NCBI GenBank assembly: GCA_026826555.1
Contig: JAKSZT010054399.1
Location: 2,104,781-2,168,780 of the forward strand
Origin: Tolypeutes matacus
Taxonomy: Eukaryota; Chordata; Mammalia; Cingulata; Chlamyphoridae
Reading direction: 5' to 3'
DNA: 64,000 nucleotides
Shown one piece after another: positions 13,830-28,747 of the stretch (position 1 is its first letter; every line of letters begins with the position of its first letter). A program made the translations under genes and the position numbers. A model generated the notes under the pieces. The model was not told where the DNA came from. It saw only the letters and a list, made by a program, of their open reading frames with translations, and did no database searches.

Positions 13830-13925
13830 TGGTACTGCAGAGTAGTACAACCATCACCCCAAAAACAAACTCTGTACCCATCTGATGTCACTCCATATCC
13901 CCCAGCCCCAAGCAATCCTAACTAG
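13830..13925 (-). mobile_element. Old L1 3' UTR fragment
   Basis: ACAACCATCACCCCAAAAAC and CTGTACCCATCTGATGTCAC on the plus strand match the reverse of a common L1M 3' region. Confidence 0.6.
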
Positions 13926-14459
13926 TTTTGGAGCCAGGAAAGATGAAACTGAGGCTTAAAGAGACCAAATGACACATAGGTAGGATGATGTACCTGACCC
14001 AGAAGCTTCTCTTCACCCATGAGGCTCGTCTCTTAGCCAGGCTGTCACTGAAATACAGGTGGGTACTTTGCAGAAGGTTAGGAGGGCTTGAAGATTCCCA
14101 AGAAGAGCCTTGGCCAGCTGTTCTAACTGTGTATCACTAAGGTCCTACTTGGTCTTGTAGAACTAACACTTTAGGAATATGAGAATAAACTGGGATATGA
14201 TTATTATGCTGATACACAGGTGTTACCGGAGAGCTTCTAGGACACTTGAAGCAGGTAAGGTGAGTACATGCCAGGCATTTGGAACATACCAACTTTCTGG
14301 GATCCTCTTAGCAATACAAGGTTCTATACTTCCAGATCTTTTCAATCACATGCTGGGTTAATGACAACATGTACAAAGTCCTTTCTACCAGCCATGAATT
14401 GTTCTAACTCATAATACTCCTTTAATTCTTGCCCCCTGCTCAAACCATGGAAAAGGTAT

Positions 14460-14565
14460 TCCTATTTTCTCTCCTTTAAATATAAGAAAATTAAACAGAG
14501 AAAGGTTGTCCAAGGTTGCAGCCCTAAGAGGGAAGAGAGGTTCCACTCTCAGCCATCACGTCCAG
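14460..14565 (+). mobile_element. MIR SINE fragment
   Basis: AAATTAAACAGAGAAAGGTT and GTCCAAGGTTGCAGCCCTAA resemble the opposite half of MIR (the AGGTCACACAGC region). Confidence 0.5.
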
Positions 14566-16228
14566 TGGCTTTTAACAAACATGCTGTACCAAACAGGAAG
14601 AGGTGGGTGGTGAGGAACACATTATTTTATCATCTGATTCTGCATGCTTTTCAAAACCAAGCTCCCATCCCATCTCCAGGAGTACAGGTATATTCACTTG
14701 CCTCAACAGGAAAAAACGCAGCTGCCAGAGATTATGAAAAGCTCCAAGGGACAGCCCATGACAACGTCTACGAATGCTTCCAGCAGAGTGCGTCTCCTCG
14801 TTGAGCATGGCTGCAATGAGACCCCAGCTCCTGCAGCTCACCTCCAATGCACCCCAGACAAAGAGGGGGCTGAATGGACCTGGGAGGCACTGAGCAGAAA
14901 TGGAGGAAACTCGTTCAAATGATTGCTTTTTGGCCCTCACACAACATGCCCCGGGTGTCAGTCCAAAGGCAATAAAATCATTCCAGCTGGGAGTCCAAAG
15001 AGGTTGTTTAAAAAGTCTTTTGAGAAATGACCCTCTTCAGATAGATGCACACAAAAAGGAACAATGGGCTCTGCTATTTCTTCCATTTTCATAAGCACAA
15101 AGAACATCTGAAGACTATATACTCGGTGGCTGATTTAAGCAATTAACTTTCACAAAGTCTCCTGGGCAAAGGGTAACATGGATTCACTACAATTACACTG
15201 AGGAAAAACAAAGCCATTCCAAAATAATTTGTTAATTACTCTAGTCAGCCTCACCCCCACTGGAAAAAAATAATCAAGTATGAGAACTTTTCACAAAACA
15301 AGCCGTTTCAAATGTCAACTTCCAATATAAACAGCCACAACAAAGCAGTGTTTTGATTGTGCTGTTGTATTTCTAAATAATGATTACCTCTATTATTAAG
15401 ATAATCTGAGTATCTTGGAAACTGTGATGAGCTATTGAAATACAAGCACGGCTATTGCAACCCTCGAGGGTAACCTAAGGTTAGAAGTTCTCATGACACT
15501 GTCCACACCGCTGGGAAGTAGGTATTTTAATAAACAAATCCATTCCTACCAGGATGTTTAGTGAGAACATCAGAGTCCTGTCTCATGTTTGCTGAAGTAA
15601 ACAAACCCCCGCCCAAGAATGCGGGGCTCTAGCAGGAGACTGCTGGGGCCAGAGCTCCTTTCTCAGGGAAGAGTACAGCCAGGCAGGCTGCGACTGAAGC
15701 AGTTCCAACTTCTAGATGCAGGACATCAGCCTCATCAGGATGGCCAAAGCTATCCAGTAAGAAAGCCGTGGCTTTCCACACTCTTTCTTGTGCATTTACT
15801 TCCCAGTACATCAGTGAGGAGGGAACCTGAGAAACCACTACCTCACACCTCGGCTCCTACACAGGAAGCAGGCACTAGCACCACTCTGAGAGAAGACATG
15901 CTTTGTAAGGGGGAAGCCACAAAAAAGCAGCTTGCTCTCCCTGCTCTCTTGTAAAGAAGTCCACCATCCCAAGGACTGGCTTGACCACAGAATTATTATC
16001 CTTTCATCCAGGTTCTTCCTGTTAGAAAATCTAACACTTGCATTCTTCACCGAAGTTAGAAACCTGTCTCTGTATTTTAGTTTTTGGAAAATGAGGGAGT
16101 AAAATTGAGGTGTGAGAAAGAAGGGTAGAGGCCTCATCCTCAAGCCTTTGTTCCCATGCAGTCAGAGCTTATTTTAATCTGATGCTTGGTTACATTTGCT
16201 TATCAAGCACCTTCAAAAAGCATGGGAT

Positions 16229-16241
16229 GGGGGGGGGGGGG
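16229..16241. repeat. Poly-G homopolymer
   Basis: Thirteen consecutive G bases. Confidence 0.9.
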
Positions 16242-19200
16242 CGGGCAGTGCATATGAACAGGACACACCATCAAGGGCTTCCCAATGACGGAGGCATAGC
16301 ACTGCAGGGCTCACTCTGGGATCTGGGAACCGGGCAAAAGCAATAGGCACCGCAAGGCTCTAGAACCTTCTAACACCCTTTGGTAGCTCATATGGAGGTA
16401 AGGCACCCAAACCCAAGCCTTGCTAATCCAGTCAAACCTGGAGCTCTACAGGTGCTCTCAGAGAAGAGGACAGCAATTTTCTGAACCTAAAGAGGGCTTC
16501 ATACTGAACCCCGGGGCTGAGCAAACAAAGCCCAAGGACACCTCAGGCAGCATCTGTGCCACGGGATGGCCGGGACACATCCATCCTGGTGAGCCCAGGA
16601 CCTCGCACTTTCCTCATACACATGATTGCCTACCACCAAGGGCCTCTTGTCCAGCTTCAAGAGAAGACAACTGACCCAACACCTTCCCAACACCTGGAAC
16701 TTTCTATCTCAAGTGAACCCAAGACAAGAATATTAGATAAAACATTTACATAAACACCCCCTTTTACAAATTATGGATACCATAATGAAACCCCATTACA
16801 AGGAATTCCGAGAAAGATTAGCAGGAGAACAACTTTTAGCTCCCATGGGAATTGCTGCCAACATCTGATCTGTATTGAGTAAACATGAACTGAGTTCTCA
16901 GGGATCTGCCCGACCATTCAGAGGATTTTAGTGTAAACCACTAGAATCCTGGGATTTATTGCTGACATTCCATATTTTGATGGCAGGACAAAACAGTAAA
17001 CTGATTTCCCTGTGAGGTGTAAGAGGGATAAGAAGCCAAAGCACAGATTTCTGTATGCTGGGATAGTAACGAATGAATGCTAATCTAATCTCTATCCTGC
17101 GTGCTAGTTTTGCCACATTTGGATGATGAGCTTCTAATAGCACTGACTCCTTTCTCTGCTACTGAAAACAGCAATAGCCTTTTCCACCTTCAGGATTATT
17201 TTTATTCAATTAGTACCACTTGCCTGGGGACACTGAGCTTTCTCCCAGCATCACTAGTACTTGTTTTAATAAACTGCTGACCTCTGTCTGTTTCCATGAC
17301 ATCGGCAGGATAGAGAGCATCAGGCAGCACAGCAAACTAGAAAATGTGGATGCAGTGATTTTCTGAAATACCCACTGAACCACAAGCTGAACTGCCCTTC
17401 TTCAAAGCTGATTTCTCTGTTTCAACAGAACTGTCCTCTTTCCTGGGTCATTTTGAAGTGAAGGAGCCTTTCCAATGGCCTGAACATTTCTGAGTTGGCT
17501 GCCTCCACTGGCTTCAGGGAAGCACTGCCATCCTGTGGGTTGTTACTCGTGGGCCCCTAAAGTCATTAAGGACTTGTGGCAACAGCACAACTGGAGACCA
17601 AGGAGAGCTGTGTGTCACAGCCAGGAGCTTGTGGGGCCGGCCCAGCAGCACCTGGATGGTGCTACAGAGAAGACAGAGTAAAACCTCTACCCACCCCAAG
17701 TCAGAGCCAGACAAAAGGAAGCGGCATTCCAAAAACCCGGACTCTTGCCACAGGTGAAGGGTGTGGATGCAAGACTTGACACAAACCATCCACTTCCTCA
17801 AAGGTAAAGCAGGACCACCACCTGCCCTGCATACTTCAGAACGACAATGTTGTACAACAGTTGGAATCCAAAGAGATAATACAGGTGGACACTAGAACAA
17901 AGACACATGTACCACCCCATGCAGCACCCGACCAAGAGCCAGCCAAATTCCTTAGTACTCAAAAAGAACCTGAGTATTTTTAACCACCCATGTTGCTTTC
18001 AAATATTAAATGTTTAAAATAGTAAAATCTCAAAAAACAGGAGTCTGCCTGCGAGTGTACTTATATGTACACACACATACATATACACGAAAGATACATT
18101 TTCCTTTGATTCCTAAAAACAGTGACAGAGATCAGTGTAAAACTGCTGCTCTCTTTCCTTCAAGGAGGGGAACTCGGCCAATTCTTCTCCCCTCACCCCA
18201 CCCCCTTCGGATACCTTCCTGCAAACTGCTGCCAGAGAGCCTCTCCCCTCCACGAAATGACAGAAGAGTAAGAACCATGGACACATAACATGGTCGTTTT
18301 TGACACTGTAAGTTGAATCTGACAACACTGTCCGGTGAACCAGAGTCTCTTCATCAACCTCAATATGCTGGAAAAAGAACAGAGTTCAGACCCAACCACC
18401 ACTGCAGGAAGTATACAAAGGTTTGATTTGTACAAAAATACATTGTGAGACATCATTCTGATATTATATTGATAAAGTCTATTTCTATCATATGGATACC
18501 CAGAGACTAACTGAAATGAATCCAATTCCATATTTATTTACCTTGTTTCTCCTAAGGCAAAAATAAAACTGGAAAATGCAATCCCCTCTCAGGGTTTTAA
18601 AAAAAAAAAAAAATTCCAGTCCCATTCTGTGCTACATTCTCTGCCGGCTGCTCCCTGATGACAAATACTCAGCCTATTCCCAGCAGGTCCGCTGTCTTTC
18701 ACCAGCACTCCAAACTCCACAGGTAACAAAGCCCTCAACTGCCCCCAATCAACTCCTTCCCTAACTCCAATCTGGTGCCTCAATCCTGCCCATTGTGAAA
18801 ACCTGATTATTTTCACTTAAAGATGCCTCCTACACTTACCACCGCTGGGTATCCTGGCACCCAGGCTCTCAGCAGTTTACTGGCTGGAATCCTTTTGCTA
18901 GTCCATTTTCCCCTTTCGTTTCAGACTAAACTCTGCTGCCAGAAGGAGTGTTCTAGACTTGATCGATTTCATCTTATTTCTACATCTAAAATCATCAACA
19001 GTCCCATAGTCTCTGCAAACTATTATCTATTAAATAATATGTGAATTCTTCTTCCTGACTGGCAGGGCTCCCTGTTTTATTAAGTGGCCCTGTCCTTCCA
19101 AATCACCCCAAACTGCATGCATGGGGGAAGGTGCCCCTTCCCCACCAAACCACAGCCAGGCAATATTCCACAGCCCATGGTCCCTGCAGCTCTTCTTCCC

Positions 19201-19779
19201 TACAAAGGGGCTAGAGGCACATCTACTCTGTCCATGGGCCACCTACATACAAACCCAGCCAAGGGGAGGCAAGTCAGATGCAGACTTCCATCAACTCAAA
19301 GTTATGCTGAGACAGCTTTCGCCTGCCCCAAGCCTGTATTTCCCTTTGAGTCCAGAGAGACAAGTGGTAGCTCAGTGCACAGGCTTTGAGAACCAATGAG
19401 AAAATTTCCTTTGCTTCAATCACTTACAGACTGCACTGATTTTGTGCCATCAGTAAGCTGGGACTCTCAAATTCATAGGGCCTCTGTGAGTACCTGGGAG
19501 GAGCTCAACAGATACACCCTAACATCTCCTGCCACCCACTCTCCTTTTCTTTCCCCTACCCCATGCTATTTCAATTAGTTACCAAGTCTTCTCAGTCCTA
19601 CCCCTGCAATCTTCTGCCTTTTATATTTATATTATATCCTCCTATTGCCTCGACCAATTTTCAGTTCCTTGTTACCTTTAGAGGTAATTGCTTACATTTA
19701 CAGAATTCCATTTTGTTTCCTCTTCTTCATGCCATTTCCCTCTATGAAATCTGCATAATTCTTGCCAGCTTGCTCTTTT

Positions 19780-19890
19780 CAGAGCACAACTACAATTAAG
19801 TCACTTTCCTGTTCAAATACCATGAGGCACTTTTCTATGGTTAACTTATTTAAACAGTTTCCTTTCACTGATAGGCAACCTTTTGCTCCT
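19780..19890 (+). mobile_element. Possible L2 LINE fragment
   Basis: AAGTCACTTTCCTGTTCAAA and CATGAGGCACTTTTCTATGG resemble the L2 segment in which a short ORF2 end precedes the 3' UTR. Confidence 0.45.
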
Positions 19891-20037
19891 TTCTGCCTAC
19901 TCCTACTCCTATACCCTACAATATCCAAGGGGGAAAAATCAGCTTACTTTATAATATATGTTTATTTTCTTGATTCCACATGATGGAATCTTCTTTCTAC
20001 ATGTTCTTCACCTGCTGGAAACCCATAATAACTAAAT

Positions 20038-20443
20038 GTTCATCTCAAGGTGACCCCCACCCCCAATACTTCAGGTCCAGTAGGAACCTCAGAATGTGAG
20101 GATAATAGGTTCTTTGCAGATTTTATTAAGGCAAGGATGGGGTTGAGATCATACTGGATTAGGGTGGGCTCTAAATCCACTGAGAGTTCCTTAAAGAGAC
20201 AGAAAAGACCAAAGAGACATAAAGAAGACAGAGACAGAAAGCCCCAAGCCACGGAAGGCCAGGACCACCAGAAGCTGAAGGGGCAAGGAAGAACCCTCAC
20301 CTAAAGCTTCTGGAGGGAGCGCAGCCCTGCCAACACCCTCGGTTCAGACCCCAGGCCTCCAGAACTGTGAGACGGTAAGCTTCTGTTGTTTCAACCAACA
20401 ACTTGCGGTCATTTGTTATGACAGTGCTAGAAAACTAATAAAG
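20038..20443 (+). mobile_element. MLT1-like MaLR LTR
   Basis: CTCAGAATGTGAGGATAATA, GGTTCTTTGCAGATTTTATT, ATACTGGATTAGGGTGGGCT and CCTCCAGAACTGTGAGACGG are hallmarks of MLT1/MaLR LTRs in the right order. It ends near CTAGAAAACTAATA, about 300 bp from JARID2 exon 20749-20925. Confidence 0.85.
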
Positions 20444-20653
20444 TATTTAGATGTGATCTCCTCCTCCTCTGATTCCTTATATCTGCAGCTTTTATGAAAC
20501 TTACCAGTCTCCACCCTAAGAATAGTCATATTCGTATTAACCTACTCATCTAGAACACCCTTGACTGTACTGTGCTACACTCATCTCTTTGCGCCCTTAA
20601 AGTGCCCGGCATTTGGAGTGATTTCCAGAACTAGCTTTGCCAATAACCAGCTA

Positions 20654-21004
<351 letters not shown>

Positions 21005-22475
21005 TCAAGCCTCCCTACTGGGCAGATAAAACAAAGCTGTTCATCTCTACTGCCATTTTTAATTCATTTTTCAAATATCCCCCAGGAAATATAACTCCAT
21101 TTGTGTACTTTTAACAGGTTTCAAGCAAAATCCTAAAAGGCGGGGGGGACACCGTTCACCAAAAAACAAATAAAAAATTTTAAAATCTCATTTGAATACT
21201 TCTTGAGGTTTAAATTGAGCAAGAAAAACAATTAAAATAACACCTACTCACATTGCCTAGGAAGAATGAGGTTATGCATTTAACTCACTAGACTTTACAA
21301 ACAAAATTTAAGCAAATGAATTTAAAAGTGATGGCAAAGACAATCACAGAGAAACAAGTGGTATCAACAGAATCTAACATGTCCTCATTTCTATTAACAA
21401 GGGGTGAAGGACAGACCTAGAGTCCCAAAAAGTCACGTGGAAGCTACTTCAATGTTCTGATTATGTTAACAGCATGTAAAATTATTAAAATAAAATCCTG
21501 CACAACACTAAAGAGAAACGCTGGGTTAAAAAAGAAAACAAAAATATAAGAAATCAGACCACTCACTGCTTTTATATCTTTACCTCCCCATCCCCCAAAT
21601 GTTTTCATTTCTGAATTGAATATAAAGCAAAAATTCAGAATAAGGTCCGTATTATAAAGAAGCACAGTATTTTACCTCCTTATCAAACAGAATGGCAATT
21701 TAGAAAGAGCTACAGTCAAGTCATTAGTATTGCTTGGGACAAGGGGCTGCTAAAATCCAAAGATGACCCCCCAAATTAATTTTTGGCAACAACTTCAGTC
21801 TTCTGTCCCATTAAGCATTTTAGGAGAGCTACTAGCAAGTAACAGAACTAATAAATGAGAAATTCATTTCTTCTCTTGCCCACTTTCCTGTGAAGGAACT
21901 TGAACAAAGATATAAGTAATCAATCTGCTGCTCCACCCAACACCAGCACAACTACCAAATGGAGATCTCAAATATTCAACACAAAGGTTAAAAATCACCT
22001 GCTGTCCAGCTTTAGAAATGCATGGTCTGTAAGGAGGAGACAGAACTGAAGTGGCAAACTAAATGCCTGTCTCACTAAAATGCAAAAATGCCAAGATGTA
22101 CCTCCAGTCCTCTTCTCATTTTGATTCAGTCCTCCCCAGGACCAACCAATATTCCCAAGCCCCAAGAGTTGGATGGAAATGAAAATACACAGGGATGCGG
22201 CTAGCCAAGGGGCCAGCTGTGGAGAACAAAATGGACACAGCCTGACAAAAGCAATTTCACTTGGATTTTTTTTTTTCCCTGATCATTTCCATTTGGAAGT
22301 AGGTTCTCAAAAGAAGGAAGGCCCTAAAACTGACATAAGACCTTGGGGAAAATCATTTAGCCAAATAGGATTTCAAATTTTAAGAACAACAACTTGGCAT
22401 ACTCTTATTCAGAGAGGTCTTACAATCAGTATAAGACTGACCAGAAAAGGAGGAGACAGCACCCTTCCCGGCTTC

Positions 22476-22665
22476 TTTTTTTTTTTTTTTTTTTTAAGAT
22501 TTTATTTATTTATTCATTTATCCCCCCCTTGCTGCCCGTGCTCGCTGGGTCAGCCAACGACGCCGTGCGGGCGGGCTTGCCTTCACCAGGAGGCCCCGGG
22601 AACCGAACCCGGGGCCTCCCATATGGTAAACGGGAGCCCTACTGATTGAGCCACAGCCGCTTCCC
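22476..22665 (-). mobile_element. DAS-type SINE, standard form
   Basis: This is the standard body in minus orientation with a long poly-T run. Flanking 14-mers CTTCCCGGCTTCTT (22464-22477) and CTTCCCAGCTTCTT (22668-22681) differ by one base and form the target-site duplication. Confidence 0.95.
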
Positions 22666-25572
22666 ATCTTCCCAGCTTCTTAACCAGGGTTTTTAGTTAG
22701 GAGTCACCTTTCACAGCGAGATACAGGCTACTTCCATTGCCAAATGTGAAAATAACATGGATCCCTCCCCCTCTTCCGCAATCTAAATTTGTAAGTACTT
22801 AAGAAGAGGCAGAAGAAATTCTACTATAGCACTCAAAAGATGTTCAAACCCTGTTTCCATAGATGCAATTCATGCCGGCAAAGAACATGACAGAACCTAA
22901 CATGCTACAGGCTGTTGATCAGACTGTAACGGGGCCTTCAACACTTGGAAGTTGTAGACAATGCCGCAAAGTTTCCCTTTTCTGTAAAACGAGAGGAAAC
23001 AGGTTAATAACCTCTTACAGTTCTTTTCAGATCAAAATCTCTATGCTGAATTTCTTTGGAAGAGAAGCCTTCCTGTACTGCATTTTCAATTGACTAACAA
23101 ATGCCTGAAATCAGAAAGCATGTTATAAAAAAGGACAGCTTTTTGGTACAGGTACTACAGTGACTTTTGTGGGTGGTGCTGCATTTGTTAAGGTTAAGAG
23201 GGTGTATTTAGGCAGGTGAGTCATTGTACCTCTCACCCTCCTCGAAGGAGGCCACTGGGAGCAGTGTGAAAATAAGAGGAAAGTATTATCTGATAAAAAT
23301 ATTCTGTTACAAAGTGAAACAGGTAAAATCCACATGGAGCACATGAGAAGCAGGCAAGGAATTAAATTCCATGTACAGAATCTGCTGAGGTCTTTTTTTA
23401 AAAACGCATTCCTTACATAAGTAGCACAAAGCAACTATCACATTTCTGCACTCAATTTTAAGAGACTGTGTGAACATTAAGTTTATGTTTTAAGGAAATG
23501 AAATGGAGAAAATGTCTAGAAGCTCCGTCCACCATGCAGGTTTTGTTAACACCTTAAAGAAAACTTATAAGGTAATTTATTTAAAAACAACAACAAAAAC
23601 ACTTATAAATGGATGTGTCTTAATGGTTTCTCAGCAAAAATAAACTACTCTAACTTGCTAATTATTCTAAATGAAAGAGGTTAATACAAAAAGGAGAACA
23701 ACAATGAGGAGTAAGGGTTTCTGAGGGAATAGCTCTGAATCCCAAGTCCTTCTGATGGAAGTCACTGTGCAAAGGTGGGAAAAGGTGTGATTACAGGGGC
23801 AAGGGGAGGATAAAAGCAGATTGCCTTCACTCTGAAAGGTGATTTTGGTTTTATTCAGACCGACATATTGGCCTGGACAAAGCACCAATAAAGGGAAAAT
23901 GGCAGTGGTGCATTCTCAAACCAGAGGATGAACGAAGAGCTGCTATGAAGAAGGACTGCTTCTACATCAAGCCCAGGAACGGTGTTCAGATGGCAAGGGC
24001 ACTTAGACAACTACCAGTGGCAAGGAGAGATCTTGTCCCTTCTGGCTGACACTGTTCTTGTCGGACAACAGCCTTCAACCCTCAGCCTGTGAAGGAGCAT
24101 GGCTCTCCAAGAAGCCGCTGTGCCTCCATTACCCACGCACCAGCAGCAGCTGTGAACAACTACCACGTGGCCTAGAAGAGACTGATCTCCAGAAGCTTGC
24201 TGGGTAAGAACATCTTCTATTTCACACAAAAGTGAAAGTGATCAAGGTGATAGAGAAATAACCTAGAAAGCAGTTACTTAACAACCTCAAATACAAGAAG
24301 CAAAAAGCATCTTTCAAACCAAATAAAGTTAAGACATTCATACAGTGCATATTTCCTCATAACTTGCATTCAAGCTTGTTTACTTTATAAACAAGTTTAA
24401 AAGAAGAGGAATCTGCTAGATGCACACGCAAGATAAAGGAAAGCAAAATACCAGCAAACCGAATTCAACAGCACATTCAAAGAATACATGATGAATTTCA
24501 AAAGTGACTTTAGTATAGAGTTTTATATCAAAATTACAGCAGATTTTCTCTCCCAATTATTCAAGTGCATTAGCAAATGTGAGAAAAATCTGAACTTGGA
24601 TCAGATAAGAGGAATCGGGAGTACAGGACGCATCTGTGCTTTGCCAAAGCCGTATTTCATTACTTTTCAAAATTAGCTGGCAATGTCTCCACAATATTTA
24701 CTGAAGCGCAAACCAAATGTTTTCATCTGGACAAAAATCAAACTGTGGTATGTTACAACCACAACAGAAATCATTTTAATCCAAAAGCTTGCTTTCTCTA
24801 ATTTGGGCTGTGGTTTCTATAAAATTGGATTCTTCTGCATGAATCATGTACACAGACAAGCCCTCCTTCCCATTTAACTCCCTCCCCCGAGCAGTTCTCT
24901 ATTTTAACAAGTCCAACACAGCTCAGCTCTTATTTTGGAAAGACCCTGAAGGGATTCCCTACACACTGCCATTTAGCTGAGGAGTCAAATTCTGTAGTCC
25001 GACCCAATAAACACGGGGCTGGCCCACTCAGTTGGTTATTTCCAGTGATGAATCTTCAGGATACACACACAGAATGAAAGGCAATCAGCCCATAGTATAT
25101 TAAATTTAAAACAAAATTTCCAACTAGGGAGAGGGACAGAGGGTAGTTAGGGGAGGGGGAAGTACTCCATCCTTTGAAACTGTTGCCGCAAGGAGAAAAG
25201 CATTTGCGACAACTGCTTTCGTTCATTAATCCCAACTATATACCAGGTACTCTTCTAGGCACCAGAGACCAAAGCAGACCAGATACCCACACAGATAAAT
25301 AAAGTTCCCTGCAGGACAACCGGAAAACACAGCAATTCCTTCTGCTGCTTTCAGGTCTGCCTTTATACCTTAGAAGAGAAGAATTTACAATAAGATATCC
25401 CAAATTTCATTGTTCCCATACTGCCTTAAAATTATTTGCCATATCCTGGTACCCTATGTGCTATTATTTTATTTTCTTTAAATTAATGCATGTTCATTAC
25501 AATTTTTTATTGCTTGTCCTAAAGGTGGTAATTTAAATTACCATGAAAATAGTGTTTATCTAAAAATGTCTA

Positions 25573-25741
25573 GGGAAGCGGCTGTGGCTCAATCAGTAGG
25601 GCTCCCGTTTACCATATGGGAGGCCCCGGGTTCGGTTCCTGAGGCCTCCTGGTGAAGGCAGGCCCGCCCGCACGGCGTGGTTAGCTGACCCAGCGAGCAC
25701 AAGCAGCAAGGGGGGGATAAATGAATAAATAAATAAAATCT

Positions 25742-25781
<40 letters not shown>

Positions 25782-25783
25782 AT
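25573..25783 (+). mobile_element. DAS-type SINE, standard form with expanded AAAT tail
   Basis: The head is GGGAAGCGGCTGTGGCTC and the B box is GGTTCGGTTCC. The tail AAATCTTTAAATAAATAAAT has grown into a (TAAA)n microsatellite. ATGTCTA flanks it at 25566-25572 and 25784-25790. Confidence 0.95.
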
Positions 25784-26821
25784 ATGTCTAAATTATCTAC
25801 AACTCTCCAAAGATGGAAGTGTTCATCTGACATCGTTGCTGGCACCTCCAGCAAGAGGTCCGTGGAGTAGACTTGGGGAAAGAGCCCTGCGGGGCAAGGA
25901 CCAATTGCAAAGGGAAACGCCAACTCCTTTAAGGAGCAGACTGTCCATGAGGCCCAGCCTGGGACTGGTCTTCCTTTTAGTCTGTACCTATCCAGACAAG
26001 ACACCACCTACTGAAAAGTACACTGCCGGAATCCAGAAGTGCAAGATCAGACTCCAGCTTTGGTAGTCACTTACTTGCCATGAGATTGGGAGTTGTCTTC
26101 ATGATAGCGATCGCTGACCCTAAAGGCTGGCATGCAATGTGTGCCAAAGCCCTCTCTTTGCTACTCACACTAAAGTGACATCATTAGGCTACCGCATGGA
26201 CAAGAACAATGCCCAGCTATAAAAGCAGGCTGTCCTTGGCTTTACTCCTCTTTATTTACTGGCATTCTATTTACTTCCTATCTGCTTCCCTAAATGGGAA
26301 AATGAATAGATTGGTGACAAGAATGTAAGGGGTTGGAGAAAATTCAACTGTATTCAAGCGTTCAAGAGCTGGCAAACTTCAGCCCCAGGAAAACAGACAG
26401 ATGACGTAAGGACGCCTTGCCCCACCGGCAGCCTTTCTTCCTTGTGTTCAGGCCTCAGGGATCCCTGTTCCCACATATAAGAAACACCCCATATTCAGGC
26501 TTGTGTACTATTTACAAGGCCCCTGCCATGAGGGAACTCTACGGACAACACACCACTCTCCTTCCCAACAATGTCAACTTCATGTTACATCTTTGTAATT
26601 AAAAGCCAGAACACAGCCTATGATCTTTTCCATGGTGTTCTCTGTGCACTTGGCTTAAAACAAAAGCAAATACCTTTCAAACCAAATGCAGTAAGGTCTC
26701 TGGATCGCAACTGAAGACACACATCGTACCGTCTAGCAGCCACGATGGTGCGCAGCCTACATTACCTCTTAACCACCAGGGCAACCAGTCAGGGAATTCT
26801 ATCAAATTTAGAAGGGGAAAC

Positions 26822-26905
26822 AAGTCAGGAAAGAAGCATGATCAAGGTCACACAGCCACAATTTGAACACCAAAGTCTGTGCTCTCTCCACCGTGCGAAG
26901 CTTCC
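26822..26905 (+). mobile_element. MIR SINE fragment
   Basis: TCAAGGTCACACAGCCACAA and CAAAGTCTGTGCTCTCTCCA match the MIR half with the conserved AGGTCACACAGC core. Confidence 0.7.
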
Positions 26906-28747
26906 ACAAATCATCCCAGTCCTATTCGTGGAGACACTGAAGACTTGCTGGAAAAGCTCACCTTGCCTTTGGACACAGACACCAGTCCGACTCAGGACAT
27001 CTAAGCAGCCATTAAGGTGTTCTAAAGAAGAGAGGACCGTCCTGTCTACTTTCTCTAACTGGATCTCAGAAATGATATGAAATGCCAAGGGAATCTCTAA
27101 AAACTAAGGGAAAGGCCAGAGAAGAATCAGAAATGCCCTGGAATCTGTGCCAATAGCCTGTGGCAGGCAAAAGGGACCCTGCTTTATCTTCTGGGAGGGC
27201 AAAGCATGGTCAGAGGCCAGCTGGCCCAGATAGTGCTGGAGCAAGGCCAATACCTGGGAGCAAAATGTGTCAGTCTTAACAAGTGATCAAGGTCACAGAG
27301 CAAATAAGAGGGATCCATCCATCCTTCCTCTCCTCAAAGCTTAAGCACTCCATTGTTTCATATTTCTTCATAACTAGCCTGATAAACTGTCCTAGCAAAT
27401 AAATTGCTTGCTCAGCAGAACTAAGCTAAGGAACACTGACACGAGAGGAAAACCAAGCAAGAAGAGTGGTGGCTGCTGAAACCCTCAGGACAGTAACGAT
27501 ACCATTTTGGATCCTACTTTCACTATTACTCCTCTCAAAAATTAAAATGCAAGACCTCTCATATGGGCCCATCAAAAAAAGGACTGTATAGCTCACAGCA
27601 GCAGTGTGCTTTCCTCCCTATAGAGTTTATGTAATGTAAAGTATTCCCATTTTGCTCAGGGAAATTCATTATTAGCACCACAGTGTTCCTTGCAATTGGG
27701 AGATTATCTAATTATTTTCTAGCAGGTTAATCCCCTCTGTATCACCCTAGGCTTTTTTGCATTTGCCCTACACTTAGAATTCAGTGCCCCAAAATACCCA
27801 AGGCCAGTAAGTTGCACATCAAAAAATGCACTCCTTGCCAACAAGGCCTTAAACAGCCTTATAGAAAACTCCGTGGGTGGGCTCTCTTCTAATGCCCTCA
27901 GTCTATGCCACTCTTTCAAATCAAACCCTCTTCCTCTCTCCTCCCCCAACACTGTGTGGGCTAAACTCCCCAGGAAATAGTTAACCTATAAATACCTCTG
28001 GGCCTGTCCCACTTTAGTTTCAGGCCCTGGCAAAGTGTGCTAGAGGCACTAGAATACCCAATTTATAGATGAGGAGACTTGGGCCTCTTCGAGAGAGCCC
28101 CGGCTCCTCCAGTGACCCACTAGATGGCCAGCCTGCAGTCTCCACCCACTCTGTACAGAGCTGCTGGGCTATCCTTCTAAGCGCCTAGGCGTGCTAAGCC
28201 ACCTCTCCGATGGAGAACCTGGATGGTACCTCATTATCTAGCTCAGAGCCCGCAGAACCTGACGTCTCCTAACTTTACGTGCTGACCCTCCAAGCAACCC
28301 CAACACCAAGGCACGAGCCCGCCATACCTTCACAGGGGGTTCTGCTGAACTCTGGCCCAGCCTCACCCCCTTTCTGGAAAGGCTGGTAACAACACACCCT
28401 GGAAGATCCAGCTCGACTGCCACTTCCCTCCAGCAGCCCTGGCAGACAGCCCCAGTGCTAGATCGCAGCCTGGCTTCACGCAGCATTTCCCACCCTCCAC
28501 TGTTAGTGTCTCCCTCGCCTACCACACATGCTGCTTTCCCATTTCCAATCTCAGGGTCTAGCATGTAAAAAGGGTGCAATAACGGTTTGCTAAAGACATG
28601 GGAAATGAAAGGCAGCGAGTTAGGCTGGCTACACAATGGCTGATGGTAAGGATCTGGGCTAAGCCGACTTCAAAAGGCTCTCTTCATCCGGCAGAACTGT
28701 GACAGCCACCGTCAGGAAAATGAACTGTGAGTAGGTGTACAGGTTTT

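Noticed and set aside
25590..25640. tRNA-like A and B boxes in several places
   Set aside because: They are the internal promoter remains of tRNA-derived SINEs. No complete cloverleaf or acceptor stem follows.
26770..26790. CTCF-like word CCACCAGGGCAACC
   Set aside because: It matches only part of the core motif and would be expected by chance in 64 kb.
28238..28636. A 132-residue minus-strand open frame
   Set aside because: It has no recognisable similarity and no splice or promoter context, and it lies in an intron on the gene strand where long frames arise by chance in GC-richer sequence.
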